A DNA stretch of 64,000 nucleotides from Carbonactinospora thermoautotrophica (GCF_001543895.1 NZ_JYIJ01000017.1:372001-436000), one strand, 5' to 3'; positions 16,619 through 25,162 are shown, counted from the stretch's first letter. Program-made: numbers and translations. Notes: generated from the sequence alone by a model not told the origin.

Positions 16619-17164
16619 TCACGCCTGGGGCATGTCCTGCCCTTTCGGGTCAGGTTCGTTCGTGTCCCCGGTGAGTTCGGCGGTGGCGTCGCGCTGGATG
16701 CTCGCGGACCGGCGCAGGAAGTCGAGGATCAGCTCGAGCTGGTCGTCGGTGTAGCTGGCGTACAGGTCGTTCAGCCTGCGTACCAAGCCCTCGAACAGCG
16801 CGCCGAAGCCGGCGATGCGGTCGTGGTCGATCTCGACGATGACCCGTCGCCGGTCGGCGGTGTCGCGGACGCGCCGGACGAAGCCCTTGCGCTCCAGCCG
16901 GTCGATCAGCCCGCTCACCGAGGCCGGGGCGAGGCCTGAGCACTCCGCGATCTCGCCGGCGGTGAGCGGGCCGAGCCGCTCGAGAAGATCGAGGGTCTTC
17001 TCCTCGGTCGCGCCGAGACCCATGCGCGCGCTGACGGCGGCGTGGAACATGACGGCCGCGTTGCTGTGGTTCCGGCCCGCCTCGTGCAGCGCGGCCAGCA
17101 GTTCGGCCCGCCGCCCGCCACGGCGATCCGGATCGCCGGTTGACACCTCGAACCACCCCTCCAT
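16619..17164 (-). CDS. MarR-family transcriptional regulator
   Basis: The 181-residue protein has a winged helix-turn-helix: KTLDLLERLGPLTAGEIAEC, SGLAPASVSGLIDRLERKGF (recognition helix) and VRRVRDTADRRRVIVEI (wing with the DxRRR signature), followed by dimerisation helices. It is divergent from the flavin monooxygenase at 17225, with a 60-nt gap that contains a good inverted repeat. It is likely a ligand-released repressor of itself and the monooxygenase operon. Confidence 0.9.
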   Translation of the reverse strand: MEGWFEVSTGDPDRRGGRRAELLAALHEAGRNHSNAAVMFHAAVSARMGLGATEEKTLDLLERLGPLTAGEIAECSGLAPASVSGLIDRLERKGFVRRVRDTADRRRVIVEIDHDRIAGFGALFEGLVRRLNDLYASYTDDQLELILDFLRRSASIQRDATAELTGDTNEPDPKGQDMPQA

Positions 17165-17167
17165 ACA

Positions 17168-17187
17168 TTTCGTTCGGACGAACTAAA
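17168..17187. promoter_or_regulatory. Probable MarR operator
   Basis: The sequence TTTcGTTCGgaCGAACtAAA is an inverted repeat, 5-bp inner arms plus three outer pairs. It starts 4 bp upstream of the MarR ATG and lies 38 bp before the monooxygenase start. Position and symmetry fit an autoregulatory MarR site serving both promoters; this is inference. Confidence 0.55.
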
Positions 17188-17224
17188 TAATAACCTTGTC
17201 TGAGGCGGGCACGGGAGCGGCGAC

Positions 17225-18415
17225 ATGACCAAGGCACTGATCATCGGGGGTGGCATCGGTGGGCCCGTGGCCGCCATGGCGTTGCAGCGTGCCGGGATCG
17301 AGCCGGTGGTCCACGAGGCCTACGACCGGCCCGCCGACTACGCCGGCTTGTTTCTCAACATCGCCTCCAACGGCCTGGACGCGCTGCGGGCGATCGACGT
17401 CAACGTGGCCGGGCGCGCCGACGGCTTCCCGATCCCCCGCCTGGTGATGTGGAGCGGCACCGGCAAGCGACTCGGTGAGGTCGCCAACGGGGCCCGGCTA
17501 GCCGACGGCACCGTGAGCATGTGCGTCAGGCGCGGCCTGCTGCAGCGGGTGCTGCGCGAGGAGGCCCAGGGTATCGCCTTCGAATACGGCAAGCGCCTGG
17601 AGTCCTACACGGTCACCGCAGGCGGTGTCGAGGCCCGGTTCGCCGACGGCACCCGGGCCGCCGGGGACATCCTGATCGGCGCGGACGGCATCCACTCCCG
17701 CACCCGCCGGATCCTCGACCCCGGCTCCCCCGAGCCCAGCTTCACCGGCCTGGTGAGCGTCGGCGGCTACAGCCACAGCGCGAGCCTCGCGCCGACGACG
17801 AACACCCAGCACCTCGTGTTCGGCAAGCGCGCGTTCTTCGGGTACCTGGTCCGCGAGTCCGGCGAGATCTACTGGTTCGCCAACCTGTACTACCCCGACG
17901 AGCCGACCCGGCAGTCCCTGGCGGGCGTGTCCGCGTCGGAGTGGAAGCGGCGGCTGACCGAGCTGTTCGCCGACGACATGCCCCTCATCCGCGAGATCAT
18001 CGACGGCACCACCGGTGAGATCGGCGCGTACCCGGTCCACGACATCCCGACCAGCCCCGTCTGGCACCGCGGCCCGGTCGCGCTCCTCGGCGACGCCGTA
18101 CACGCCACCTCACCCAACGCCGGACAGGGCGCGGCCCTAGCGTGCGAGGACGCCGTCGTCCTCGCCAAGTGCCTGCGCGACCTGCCCGACACCGCCAGCG
18201 CCTTCGCCGCCTACGAGCGGCTGCGCCGCGCGCGGGTGGAGAAGGTCGTCGCCTACTCGCGCAGGCTCGGCAACGCCAAGACCGCCGGCCCGGTGGCCCG
18301 CTTCTTCCGGGACCTGATGATGCCGCTCGCGCTGAAGATCTTCGCCAACGAGAAGGCCCACGCCTGGATGTACACCCACCACATCGACTGGAATGAGAAG
18401 GTCGGCTCAGCCTGA
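17225..18415 (+). CDS. FAD-dependent monooxygenase (PHBH-like)
   Basis: The 396-residue class A flavoprotein monooxygenase has ALIIGGGIGGPVAAMALQRA (GxGxxG), a GADGIHSRTR motif (DG fingerprint) at mid-protein, and GPVALLGDAVHATSPNAGQG (GD fingerprint, FAD ribityl contact) near the C-terminus. It hydroxylates or epoxidises an organic substrate with NAD(P)H and O2; the substrate is not predictable. Adjacency to MarR suggests induction by a small aromatic or drug-like compound. The methyltransferase at 18427 follows by 11 nt. Confidence 0.92.
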   Translation: MTKALIIGGGIGGPVAAMALQRAGIEPVVHEAYDRPADYAGLFLNIASNGLDALRAIDVNVAGRADGFPIPRLVMWSGTGKRLGEVANGARLADGTVSMCVRRGLLQRVLREEAQGIAFEYGKRLESYTVTAGGVEARFADGTRAAGDILIGADGIHSRTRRILDPGSPEPSFTGLVSVGGYSHSASLAPTTNTQHLVFGKRAFFGYLVRESGEIYWFANLYYPDEPTRQSLAGVSASEWKRRLTELFADDMPLIREIIDGTTGEIGAYPVHDIPTSPVWHRGPVALLGDAVHATSPNAGQGAALACEDAVVLAKCLRDLPDTASAFAAYERLRRARVEKVVAYSRRLGNAKTAGPVARFFRDLMMPLALKIFANEKAHAWMYTHHIDWNEKVGSA

Positions 18416-18426
18416 GAGGCGTTGCC

Positions 18427-18957
18427 ATGCGCAGACCGATGGCCGCGGTCGCGAGCACGGTGTTCTTCGTGCTGGGACCAGGTTCCGTCGCGGGCCTGGT
18501 TCCGTGGTTGCTGACGGGTTGGCGGGTGTCCGAGCCCATACCGTACTGGGCGCCCTTCCGGGTAGTGGGTGCCGTCCTGCTCGCTGCGGGGGTGGTCGTG
18601 CTAGTGCAGGCCTTCGTGCGGTTCGTCGTGGAGGGCCAGGGCACGCCGGCGCCGGTCGCGGCACCCGAGCGACTGGTGGTGGGCGGGGTGTTCCGGTACG
18701 TCCGCAATCCCATGTACCTGGCGTCGTTGGCCGCCATCGTCGGCCAGGCACTGGTCCTGGGCCAACTGGTGCTGCTGCTGTACGCCGCAGCCGTGGGCGT
18801 CGTGGCGGCCGCGTTCGTCCGCTGGTACGAGGAGCCCGCCCTGAGCCGCCGGTTCGGCGTGCAGTACGAGGCCTACCGGCGTGCGGTACCACCGTGGTGG
18901 CCCCGCAGACGCCCGTGGGAACCGGGCGAGTCCCACCGGGACGGCGAGCAACAGTGA
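18427..18957 (+). CDS. Isoprenylcysteine carboxyl methyltransferase (ICMT/PEMT)-like membrane protein
   Basis: The 176-residue protein has about four hydrophobic segments (about residues 4-30, 42-66, 96-130) and the family signature GGVFRYVRNPMYLASLAAIV followed by RWYEEPALSRRFGVQYEAYR. Those two blocks form the SAM-binding site in the ICMT/PEMT superfamily. It probably methylates a small or lipid-like substrate at the membrane. The 11-nt spacing to the monooxygenase implies one transcript, possibly a detoxification or modification pair. Confidence 0.82.
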   Translation: MRRPMAAVASTVFFVLGPGSVAGLVPWLLTGWRVSEPIPYWAPFRVVGAVLLAAGVVVLVQAFVRFVVEGQGTPAPVAAPERLVVGGVFRYVRNPMYLASLAAIVGQALVLGQLVLLLYAAAVGVVAAAFVRWYEEPALSRRFGVQYEAYRRAVPPWWPRRRPWEPGESHRDGEQQ

Positions 18958-19051
18958 GAATCGCCCAAGGTCGGCCCGCCGCTCACCCACGGCGCCGATC
19001 CACGGCAGCGGACCCCTGAAGCTCCACGGGACACGCCCCGGTGGGCTCGAG

Positions 19052-19273
19052 TCAGGCCAGGTCGAACTCGCCGGCCTTCACGCCGGCTGTGAACGCGGCC
19101 CACTCGCGGGCGCTGAACACCAGCTTCGGCCCGTCCGGGTTCTTGGAGTCGCGGACCGCGACGAAGCCGCTGACGGCTGCGACCTCGACGCAGTTGCCGC
19201 CGCTTCCGCTGCGGCGGCTCTTGCGCCACTCGGCGTGGGTCAGGTCCAGGTCGGCGGGCTTCGTCTCGGGCAC
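19052..19273 (-). CDS. DUF397 protein
   Basis: The 73-residue protein shows the DUF397 pattern: WRKSRRSGSGGNCVEVA, VAVRDSKNPDGPKLVFSARE, W and FTAGVKAGEFD. GTG 19273 immediately follows the TAG stop of the XRE gene, with GGAG just upstream, so the pair is translationally coupled. XRE/DUF5753-DUF397 pairs are abundant in Streptomyces-like genomes; in the studied BldB/Scr and AbaA-type cases they regulate development and antibiotic production. The specific role here is unknown. Confidence 0.93.
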   Translation of the reverse strand: MPETKPADLDLTHAEWRKSRRSGSGGNCVEVAAVSGFVAVRDSKNPDGPKLVFSAREWAAFTAGVKAGEFDLA

Positions 19274-20140
19274 CTATAGCTCCTTGGCTACCTTCTCGAT
19301 CAGCGACGCCGAGTCCTTCGGTGAGAGCGCCGCCGAGCGCAGGTGGTCGAACGCGCGCTGGTAGCGGCGGATCTCGTCGTCATCCTCGATGTACAGGTTA
19401 CTGCCGAGGTTTTCCAGGTACACAACGTCGAGTTCGACAGGGTCCGGGAACTCCAGGATGACGAACGGGCCGCCGATGCCGGCCGGTGGCCCGGCCGAGA
19501 ACGGCAGCACCTGAATCGCGACGTGGGGCAGGTCGTGGTGGACCTCGAGCAGGCGGTGGAGCTGCGCGCGCATGATCTCCGGCCCGCCCACCACGCACCG
19601 CAGGGCGGCCTCGCCCAGGATGGCCCACAGGTGCAGCGGCTGCTCCTTGGTGAGGACCCGCTGCCGCTCCATCCGCAGTGCCACGAACTTGTCGATCTCC
19701 TCACGGCTGTGCCACAACACGCGTCCGGCCTCGATCACCGCGCGGGCGTAGTCCTCGGTCTGGAGCAGTCCCGGCACGAGCTGGATCTCGTATGACCGCA
19801 TCGAGGCCACGTCTTCTTCCAGGCGGATGAAGTCGCGGAATGGGTCGGTCAGCACGTCGTTGAACTTCTGCAGCCAGTGCCCGCGCATCCGGGACTCCCG
19901 GGCGAGCGTCAACAGCGCGTCGTAGCGCGGGCCGGGTTCGATGCCGTACCGGGCCAGGAGCACGCGCAGGTCCAGGGTCCGGATCCCGATGTGCCCGGTC
20001 TCGATGCGGCTGATCTTCGAGTCGGAGCACTCCAAGATCTTGGCAGCGTCCTCCAGCGTCATGCCCGCCGCCTCCCGCAGACGGCGCAGCTCGGCTCCGA
20101 GCCTGCGGCGGCGCACGGTCGAGACCTGCTTGGTGGTCAT
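19274..20140 (-). CDS. XRE-family regulator with DUF5753 domain
   Basis: The 288-residue protein has an N-terminal helix-turn-helix at about residues 10-65 (RRLREAAGMTLEDAAKILEC, SDSKISRIETGHIGIRTLD), then a DUF5753 ligand/partner domain (MRSYEIQLVPGLLQTEDYAR; VQVLPFSAG-like block; LVYLENLGS-like block). Its start at 20140 faces the ATP-binding protein gene across an AT-rich 176-nt gap that probably contains its operator. It is the DNA-binding half of the XRE/DUF397 pair. Confidence 0.93.
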   Translation of the reverse strand: MTTKQVSTVRRRRLGAELRRLREAAGMTLEDAAKILECSDSKISRIETGHIGIRTLDLRVLLARYGIEPGPRYDALLTLARESRMRGHWLQKFNDVLTDPFRDFIRLEEDVASMRSYEIQLVPGLLQTEDYARAVIEAGRVLWHSREEIDKFVALRMERQRVLTKEQPLHLWAILGEAALRCVVGGPEIMRAQLHRLLEVHHDLPHVAIQVLPFSAGPPAGIGGPFVILEFPDPVELDVVYLENLGSNLYIEDDDEIRRYQRAFDHLRSAALSPKDSASLIEKVAKEL

Positions 20141-20316
20141 GGGGCCAGTCTGCCGAGCCCATATCCGGGTATACCAGTCACCCTTTCGGGTTAATTATGC
20201 CTAGGTTAAATATTGCATTCTTAGTTTCTTCCGTCATGCTGTGGGCACAGCGGATCACGCACCGTGACATTCCGCTCATGTGTGGTTGCAGGTCCAGGAG
20301 CGAAAGGACGGCCAGC

Positions 20317-20709
20317 ATGACGGGGAGGCTGGCGTACCGGACCGATCTGAAACCCGAGCCGGCCGAGGTGCGCCGGGCGCGGCACGCGGTGCGCGAGCAG
20401 GTGTCGCGCTGGGGTCTGGCAGCGCTGACGGACACCGCAGCGGTGGTGGTCTCAGAGCTGGTGACCAACCTGGTCCGCCACGCCCACGCACCGGGCTGGC
20501 TGCGGGTCGCCTACGTCAACGGCGTGCTGCGGATCGAGGTGTTCGACCCTGACCCACACACCCCGCAGCCGTGCGACGCCGATCTCGACGACGAGGCCGG
20601 CCGGGGCCTGGCCCTCGTCGCCACGCTGGCCGCCGAGTTCGGCTGGGAGCCCCGCGACGGCGGCAAGGTCGTCTACGCCGAACTCCACCACAGCGATGTC
20701 CCGGCTTGA
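20317..20709 (+). CDS. RsbW-like ATP-binding protein (HATPase_c, anti-sigma type)
   Basis: The 130-residue GHKL protein has an N box (VVSELVTNLVRHAHAP), a DPDPHTPQP stretch and a G box (DDEAGRGLALVATLAAEFGW) ending in GGKVVYAEL. Such proteins bind anti-anti-sigma or sigma factors and phosphorylate partners. ATG 20317 has AAAGGA about 9 nt upstream; a longer in-frame start at 20197 would add an uncharacteristic leader. It is divergent from the XRE/DUF397 pair, a common actinomycete arrangement suggesting a shared regulatory module. Confidence 0.88.
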   Translation: MTGRLAYRTDLKPEPAEVRRARHAVREQVSRWGLAALTDTAAVVVSELVTNLVRHAHAPGWLRVAYVNGVLRIEVFDPDPHTPQPCDADLDDEAGRGLALVATLAAEFGWEPRDGGKVVYAELHHSDVPA

Positions 20710-20782
20710 GCTGGCCTGGTACGCCGCCTGGACCCTGCTGCTCGCCCTGCTCCTGCTCGCCCGCGGCTGCCTGGACCGATGA
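20696..20782 (+). CDS. Small single-pass membrane protein, 28 residues
   Basis: The ATG at 20696 overlaps the last 14 nt of the ATP-binding protein gene. It encodes 28 residues: a short lead (MSRLELAWYAAW), a Leu/Ala-rich helix (TLLLALLLLA) and a tail RGCLDR. The overlap favours translational coupling, and the hydrophobic pattern is not what a shadow frame usually gives. No function can be assigned, and it could be fortuitous. Confidence 0.45.
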   Translation: MSRLELAWYAAWTLLLALLLLARGCLDR

Positions 20783-20824
20783 ACCGCCGAATCCAAAACC
20801 CTTAGCCGAGAGGGGGATCAGCCC

Positions 20825-21120
20825 ATGGACGACATCCGGATCGAGGACCACGGCCCCGACCGGTACCGCCTGACGTTCCTCGCCGGCCCGTTCCACAACC
20901 TCGTCGCGCTGTCCTTCCAGGACCTGGAAAACTGCTCCAGGCCCGGGTCAACGCCGCCGTCCAGCAGGCCCACCGCCGCCGCCTGCGCACCGCGCCGACC
21001 GTGGTCCCACACCCGGCCACCACCGCCGCCCCGCCCCACCAGTACCTGCCAGCGCACCCCGCGCCACAGCCGCCCGCCCCCGCCTTCCCGACCCAGCGCC
21101 AGCGATCGCAGTCAGGCTGA
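20825..21120 (+). CDS. Small protein, apparently frameshifted
   Basis: ATG 20825 has a GAGGGGG ribosome site and encodes MDDIRIEDHGPDRYRLTFLA and on to SFQDLE. At the A-run 20928-20931 the natural continuation (KLLQARVNAAVQQAHRRRL, then a Pro/Ala/His-rich tail) lies in the -1 frame and ends at TGA 21120. In the annotated frame the reading instead runs into Arg/Pro shadow sequence to 21175. One extra A in the run would restore a 98-residue protein with a helical core. It is either a one-base deletion, a sequencing error in a homopolymer, or less likely a frameshift site. It sits in the ATP-binding protein/small membrane protein operon. Confidence 0.55.
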
Positions 21121-21161
21121 GCGACCGGGGCGTCCCCAAGCGCGGCAGGTACCAGCGGGCG

Positions 21162-24100
21162 TCAGATCCGCCTGATCCGCACTCGGCCGCGCACCGCGTC
21201 CAGGCCACGCACCCGCTGGCCCTTGGCGAGCCGCACCTCCAGGCCGCTCAAGCCCGCCAGCGGGGACAGGTCCACCTCCTCGGACACGCCATGCAGGTTA
21301 AGGTAACGCAACGTGCGCAGGCCGGCGAGGGGGGTGAGGTTGCGGACCGCGGTCTCCCAGAGGAACAAGCATTCGAGCCGCGGGTGCCCGGCCAGCGGCG
21401 TGAGGTCCGTCACCTGGCGGCAGCCACCCAGGTTCAACCACTCCAACCGTTTCAACTCAGCCAGCGGCGTCAGGTCCCGCACCCAGTCGGTGTGGAACAT
21501 GGCGAACTGGCGCAACTGGGGCGCGACCTCCGGGACCTGCGCGAGCCCGCCGTCCAGTGGCACCTCCGACAGGGAAAGCTCGGACAACCGGGGAAGCTGG
21601 GCGAGGAACGCCAGGTCGCGCAGGCGCGGCGCCTCCCGCAGGCCGAGCTCCTGGAGCCCGTCCAGCCGGGTGAGCGGGATGAAGTCCATGATCCTGTCCA
21701 GGCCGAACAGGGTGAGGCTCCGCAGCCCGGGGAACTGGGTGAAGACGTCCAGGCTCTCCAACCACCGGCATCCAACGGCCAACTCGACCAGATGGGGAAG
21801 CCCGCGCAGGGCCGCGAGATCCAGCGGCTCGTCTCCGAGGTACCAGAGGTTCAGACGTTCCACCGCCTGATGCTGGGTCAGCACGCTCAGGTCGGCGGCC
21901 TCGTCGAAGGGGACGGTCAGCTCGGTGAGCGCTGGGACGCCCGCCAGCAGAGCGAGGTCACCCGCGAACGCTTCGAGCCGCCGCAGCCGGCGCAACCGCC
22001 GGGTGTGCGGCAGCAACCCCTGCCGCTCCCAGCTCAGCCGCAACCCTCCCTCGTCCAGCGGGGCGTCCGCGAGCACAACTCGCGCGTACTCATCCGGGTC
22101 GAAGTAGTCCCACCCCGCGACCAGTTCGCGCTGGACCCGTTTCCGCGAGTCGGCCGCGTACCCGGCGAGCAGGGCGAGGGCGGCCGGCCCGTTGACCAGC
22201 ACAGCGGTGCGCACGGTCGCAGCGGCCGCCGCCTCGGACAACCCGGACAGGTCACGGGGCAGATGGCGGAGCGCCTGCTCCCCCACGGCGGCCAGGGTCC
22301 GGGCCTCGACGATGCTACGCGGCGGGAGCAGCTCGTCCAAACAGCCCTCCACCCGCCGCAGCAGGTCGGGCGGAAGCAGCCGGGCGGTCTCCAGGCAGGC
22401 GGCGGCGAGCAGCTTGAGCCGCCGGGCGTGTCTCGGCTCCCGGTCGGCCCGGTCGAGCAGCGCCTCGACCAGCTCCGCGCAGAGCCTGGGGTTGGCGTGG
22501 CCGGCGGCCATGACGACGACCTCGCGCCACTGGTCGCGGTGCGCGCGGCCGGCGACCACGAGCAGCCGGTCGGTCTCGGCGGCCTCCTTGGCAGCCAGGT
22601 ACTCCTGGAACGTACGGTGCACGAAGTCCACCCGCCCGGCGACCGGCTCGCGGGTCACGCCGCTGCGGTGGAGCAGATGGTCGAGGAGCTTGGCCGGCTC
22701 GGCGTCCACCCCGGGCATCTGGGCGGCCCGCAGCCCGATCCAGTCGGTCACCCGTTCGGTCGGGGCCTCGGACAGGTCGCTCTCGGCCAGCCGCCAGGCG
22801 AGGTCCTGCAGCAGCGTGGTCTTCTGCTCGGCGGTGAGCGGCACCTCGCGAGAGCTGGGCACGTCGCGCTCGGCGTCCCGGCGCTCCAGCAGCAGGTCGA
22901 GCGCGGCCCGGTACAGACCCATCCGGTCGCGCGGGAGGTAGGTGTTGCGGTCCAGGTTGAGCGCACAGAGCATGGCGCACAGCAGCGGCGCGGTGGCGAG
23001 CGCGCGCAGGTGGGGCGCGGCGGCCAGCCGGCCGAGCAGCGCCTTCTCGTACCGGGGCAGCTCGGCCTCGGAACACGGCAGGTTCCCGGCGGCGCGGATC
23101 GCCGCGTGCCACTGGCGGACGAAGGCGGTGATGTCCGCCGGGCTCATCGGCTCCAGCATGGCCGAGCCGAACCCTTCGGCCGCGAGCCAGTTCGCGGCGG
23201 CGGCCGCCGGCCGGGAGGTCACCACGTACCTCGCCTTCGGGTACGCGTGCACCAGCTTGCGCAGCCAGCCCCGTACCTTCTGGCGCTGGGGGCCGGTCAG
23301 CTCGTCCACGCCGTCCACGAGCACGAGGGCCAGGCCGCTGGCGAGCTGCCGCTGGACCCAGCCGGGCGGCATGATCCCGACGTAGTGGTCCGCCACACCG
23401 TCCAGGAACTGTTCGGGCCGGGGCAGCGGCTGGTCCGCGTACGAGCGGAGCTTGACCAGGAAGGGCACGCAGCCGTTCCAGTCCGCCAGGTCGGCGGTGA
23501 ACCGCCCCCGGGCAGCCGTCACGGCCAGCCACCTCAGCAGCGTGCTCTTGCCCGACCCGGCCTCGCCCCGGATCAGCATGCGCGGGGCCTTGCCGAGCGC
23601 GCTCTCCACCCGGACCCGGCCACCCTCGGGCTCGGCCTCCCGCCAGTCGGCCAGGCGGAAGCGCCCCAGGTCGTGGATCCTGCGGGCGCGCCGGGAAGGT
23701 GACCGGCCCTCGGTGCTCACGCTCAGGCTGATGTACGCCACGCTGAGCGTGGTCTGGGGCCGGTACCGGCGCACGTCCACCCCGAACAGCTCGACCTCGT
23801 CCAGGGTGTCGCTGACGCACTCCAAGTACTTGCGGCGGAACTCCTCGTCGTGGTCGGTGCCGGCCGGCGCGTCCAGGGTACGGACGGGCAGCCGGTCCAG
23901 CATCCGCTCGATGTCGTCGGTGAACGCGGACAGCCGGGCCAGCGTCTCGGCGGCGGCCCGACCCTGGAACGCGGGGAGCTGCTGGACCATCCGCACCAGG
24001 CACTCGCAGCACTCGTCGAGCACCAGCTCGTACAACGCCCGTGCCGGCTCCCCCAGCGCGGCCCGGACAGGCGCGTCGGGCAGCTCCGCGCGCACCTGGC

Positions 24101-24452
24101 GGGCCAGCTTGACCGGGTCGACGTCGGCGGCGAACAGCGCCTCGTCCGACAGGTCGGCGGCGGCCAGGGTGTCGGCCACGGCGAGCAGCGCCGCCTCCCG
24201 CTCGTAGTCCTCAAGTCCGCGGTACTCCTGGCGGATCAGCGGGTCGAGCCGGGCGGCGAGCCGGTCGCCCATCCGCTCGAACTGGCGCAGCGCGTCCCGC
24301 TTGACGAACTCGTTGACCCCGGTCCGCCCGACCAACTCGACCAAGGACAGCGAGCGCTCCGCCTCGGCCCGGCGCGCGGCCAGCCAGCGGCGCGCCACCT
24401 GCTCCGCGACCAGCTTGCCGAGGTCGAAGACCGCTTTGGTGAGATCGACCAT
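21162..24452 (-). CDS. NACHT-LRR protein, bacterial NLR-like (bNACHT)
   Basis: The 1096-residue protein has an N-terminal helical domain (1 to about 250) of the NACHT-associated helical type. The NACHT ATPase follows: Walker A GEAGSGKST at 296-304, Walker B LALVLVDGVDEL at about 374-385, sensor VVTSRP at 410-415 and the winged-helix motif FVHRTFQEYLA at 610-620. A C-terminal leucine-rich repeat sensor runs from about residue 830 (repeats such as LTPLAELKRLEWLNLGGC). Bacterial NACHT proteins are anti-phage factors in tested cases; this one is assigned by architecture only. It stands alone on its strand, with a long palindrome 90 bp upstream of its ATG. No separate effector gene adjoins it, so any effector activity must be in the N-terminal domain. 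Confidence 0.9.
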   Translation of the reverse strand: MVDLTKAVFDLGKLVAEQVARRWLAARRAEAERSLSLVELVGRTGVNEFVKRDALRQFERMGDRLAARLDPLIRQEYRGLEDYEREAALLAVADTLAAADLSDEALFAADVDPVKLARQVRAELPDAPVRAALGEPARALYELVLDECCECLVRMVQQLPAFQGRAAAETLARLSAFTDDIERMLDRLPVRTLDAPAGTDHDEEFRRKYLECVSDTLDEVELFGVDVRRYRPQTTLSVAYISLSVSTEGRSPSRRARRIHDLGRFRLADWREAEPEGGRVRVESALGKAPRMLIRGEAGSGKSTLLRWLAVTAARGRFTADLADWNGCVPFLVKLRSYADQPLPRPEQFLDGVADHYVGIMPPGWVQRQLASGLALVLVDGVDELTGPQRQKVRGWLRKLVHAYPKARYVVTSRPAAAAANWLAAEGFGSAMLEPMSPADITAFVRQWHAAIRAAGNLPCSEAELPRYEKALLGRLAAAPHLRALATAPLLCAMLCALNLDRNTYLPRDRMGLYRAALDLLLERRDAERDVPSSREVPLTAEQKTTLLQDLAWRLAESDLSEAPTERVTDWIGLRAAQMPGVDAEPAKLLDHLLHRSGVTREPVAGRVDFVHRTFQEYLAAKEAAETDRLLVVAGRAHRDQWREVVVMAAGHANPRLCAELVEALLDRADREPRHARRLKLLAAACLETARLLPPDLLRRVEGCLDELLPPRSIVEARTLAAVGEQALRHLPRDLSGLSEAAAAATVRTAVLVNGPAALALLAGYAADSRKRVQRELVAGWDYFDPDEYARVVLADAPLDEGGLRLSWERQGLLPHTRRLRRLRRLEAFAGDLALLAGVPALTELTVPFDEAADLSVLTQHQAVERLNLWYLGDEPLDLAALRGLPHLVELAVGCRWLESLDVFTQFPGLRSLTLFGLDRIMDFIPLTRLDGLQELGLREAPRLRDLAFLAQLPRLSELSLSEVPLDGGLAQVPEVAPQLRQFAMFHTDWVRDLTPLAELKRLEWLNLGGCRQVTDLTPLAGHPRLECLFLWETAVRNLTPLAGLRTLRYLNLHGVSEEVDLSPLAGLSGLEVRLAKGQRVRGLDAVRGRVRIRRI

Positions 24453-24541
24453 CCGGCCCTCCCCCGATCACCGTATGCGAGGGCCAGTATGACGAAACGA
24501 CTAGCCGGGTGGGCGCCGGCCGAAAACTCGGCCGCCCATGA

Positions 24542-24595
24542 CGTCGAGTGTGCGTGTCGTCACACGCACGCGTGTGACGACACGCACACTCGACG
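24542..24595. repeat. Long palindrome, copy 2 (25-bp perfect arms)
   Basis: Arms 24542-24566 and 24571-24595 are identical in sequence to those at 15514-15567; only one base of the 4-nt loop differs (CACG against AACG). It sits 16 bp after the purE stop and about 90 bp upstream of the NACHT start. It could terminate purKE transcription or insulate the NACHT promoter. A second small hairpin (GGCCGA-aaac-TCGGCC) lies between it and the NACHT gene. Confidence 0.92.
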
Positions 24596-24610
24596 CGAAC
24601 GGGGCAGGCG

Positions 24611-25162
24611 TCAGACCGAGAACCCGGCCGGCGGGGCCGAGCGGCGGGCGCGCAGGCGCGCGCCCTTCTCCTTGGCCTGGCGGTTCAGCTCGCCCTGGAA
24701 GGCCTCCATGCGGGCCAGCAGGTCGGCGTCGAACGCGGCCAGGATGCGGACCGCGAGCAGGCCGGCGTTGCGCGCCCCGGCGACCGACACCGTGGCGACC
24801 GGGACGCCGGCCGGCATCTGGACGATCGAGAGCAGGGAGTCCATGCCGTCCAGGTACCTGAGCGGCACCGGGACGCCGATGACCGGCAGCGGCGTGACCG
24901 AGGCGAGCATGCCGGGCAGGTGGGCGGCCCCGCCCGCGCCCGCAATGATCACCTTCAGGCCCCGGCTGGCCGCCGACGACCCGTACTCGACCATCTCGCG
25001 CGGCATGCGGTGCGCGGAGACGACGTCGACCTCGTACGGGACGGCGAACTCCTCCAGGGTCTGGGCGGCGGCCTCCATGATCGGCCAGTCCGAGTCGGAC
25101 CCCATCACGATCCCGACGAGCGGGGCGGGGCCGCTGACGCCGAACTCGGGTACCTCGCTCAC
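24611..25162 (-). CDS. purE: 5-(carboxyamino)imidazole ribonucleotide mutase
   Basis: The 183-residue class I PurE has [32 protein letters not shown] and [19 protein letters not shown], all nucleotide/active-site motifs. It converts N5-CAIR to CAIR in purine synthesis. GTG 25162 overlaps the purK stop (GTGA), giving coupled translation. It is slightly longer than the usual 160-170 residues because of a basic C-terminal tail. Confidence 0.97.
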   Translation of the reverse strand: MSEVPEFGVSGPAPLVGIVMGSDSDWPIMEAAAQTLEEFAVPYEVDVVSAHRMPREMVEYGSSAASRGLKVIIAGAGGAAHLPGMLASVTPLPVIGVPVPLRYLDGMDSLLSIVQMPAGVPVATVSVAGARNAGLLAVRILAAFDADLLARMEAFQGELNRQAKEKGARLRARRSAPPAGFSV

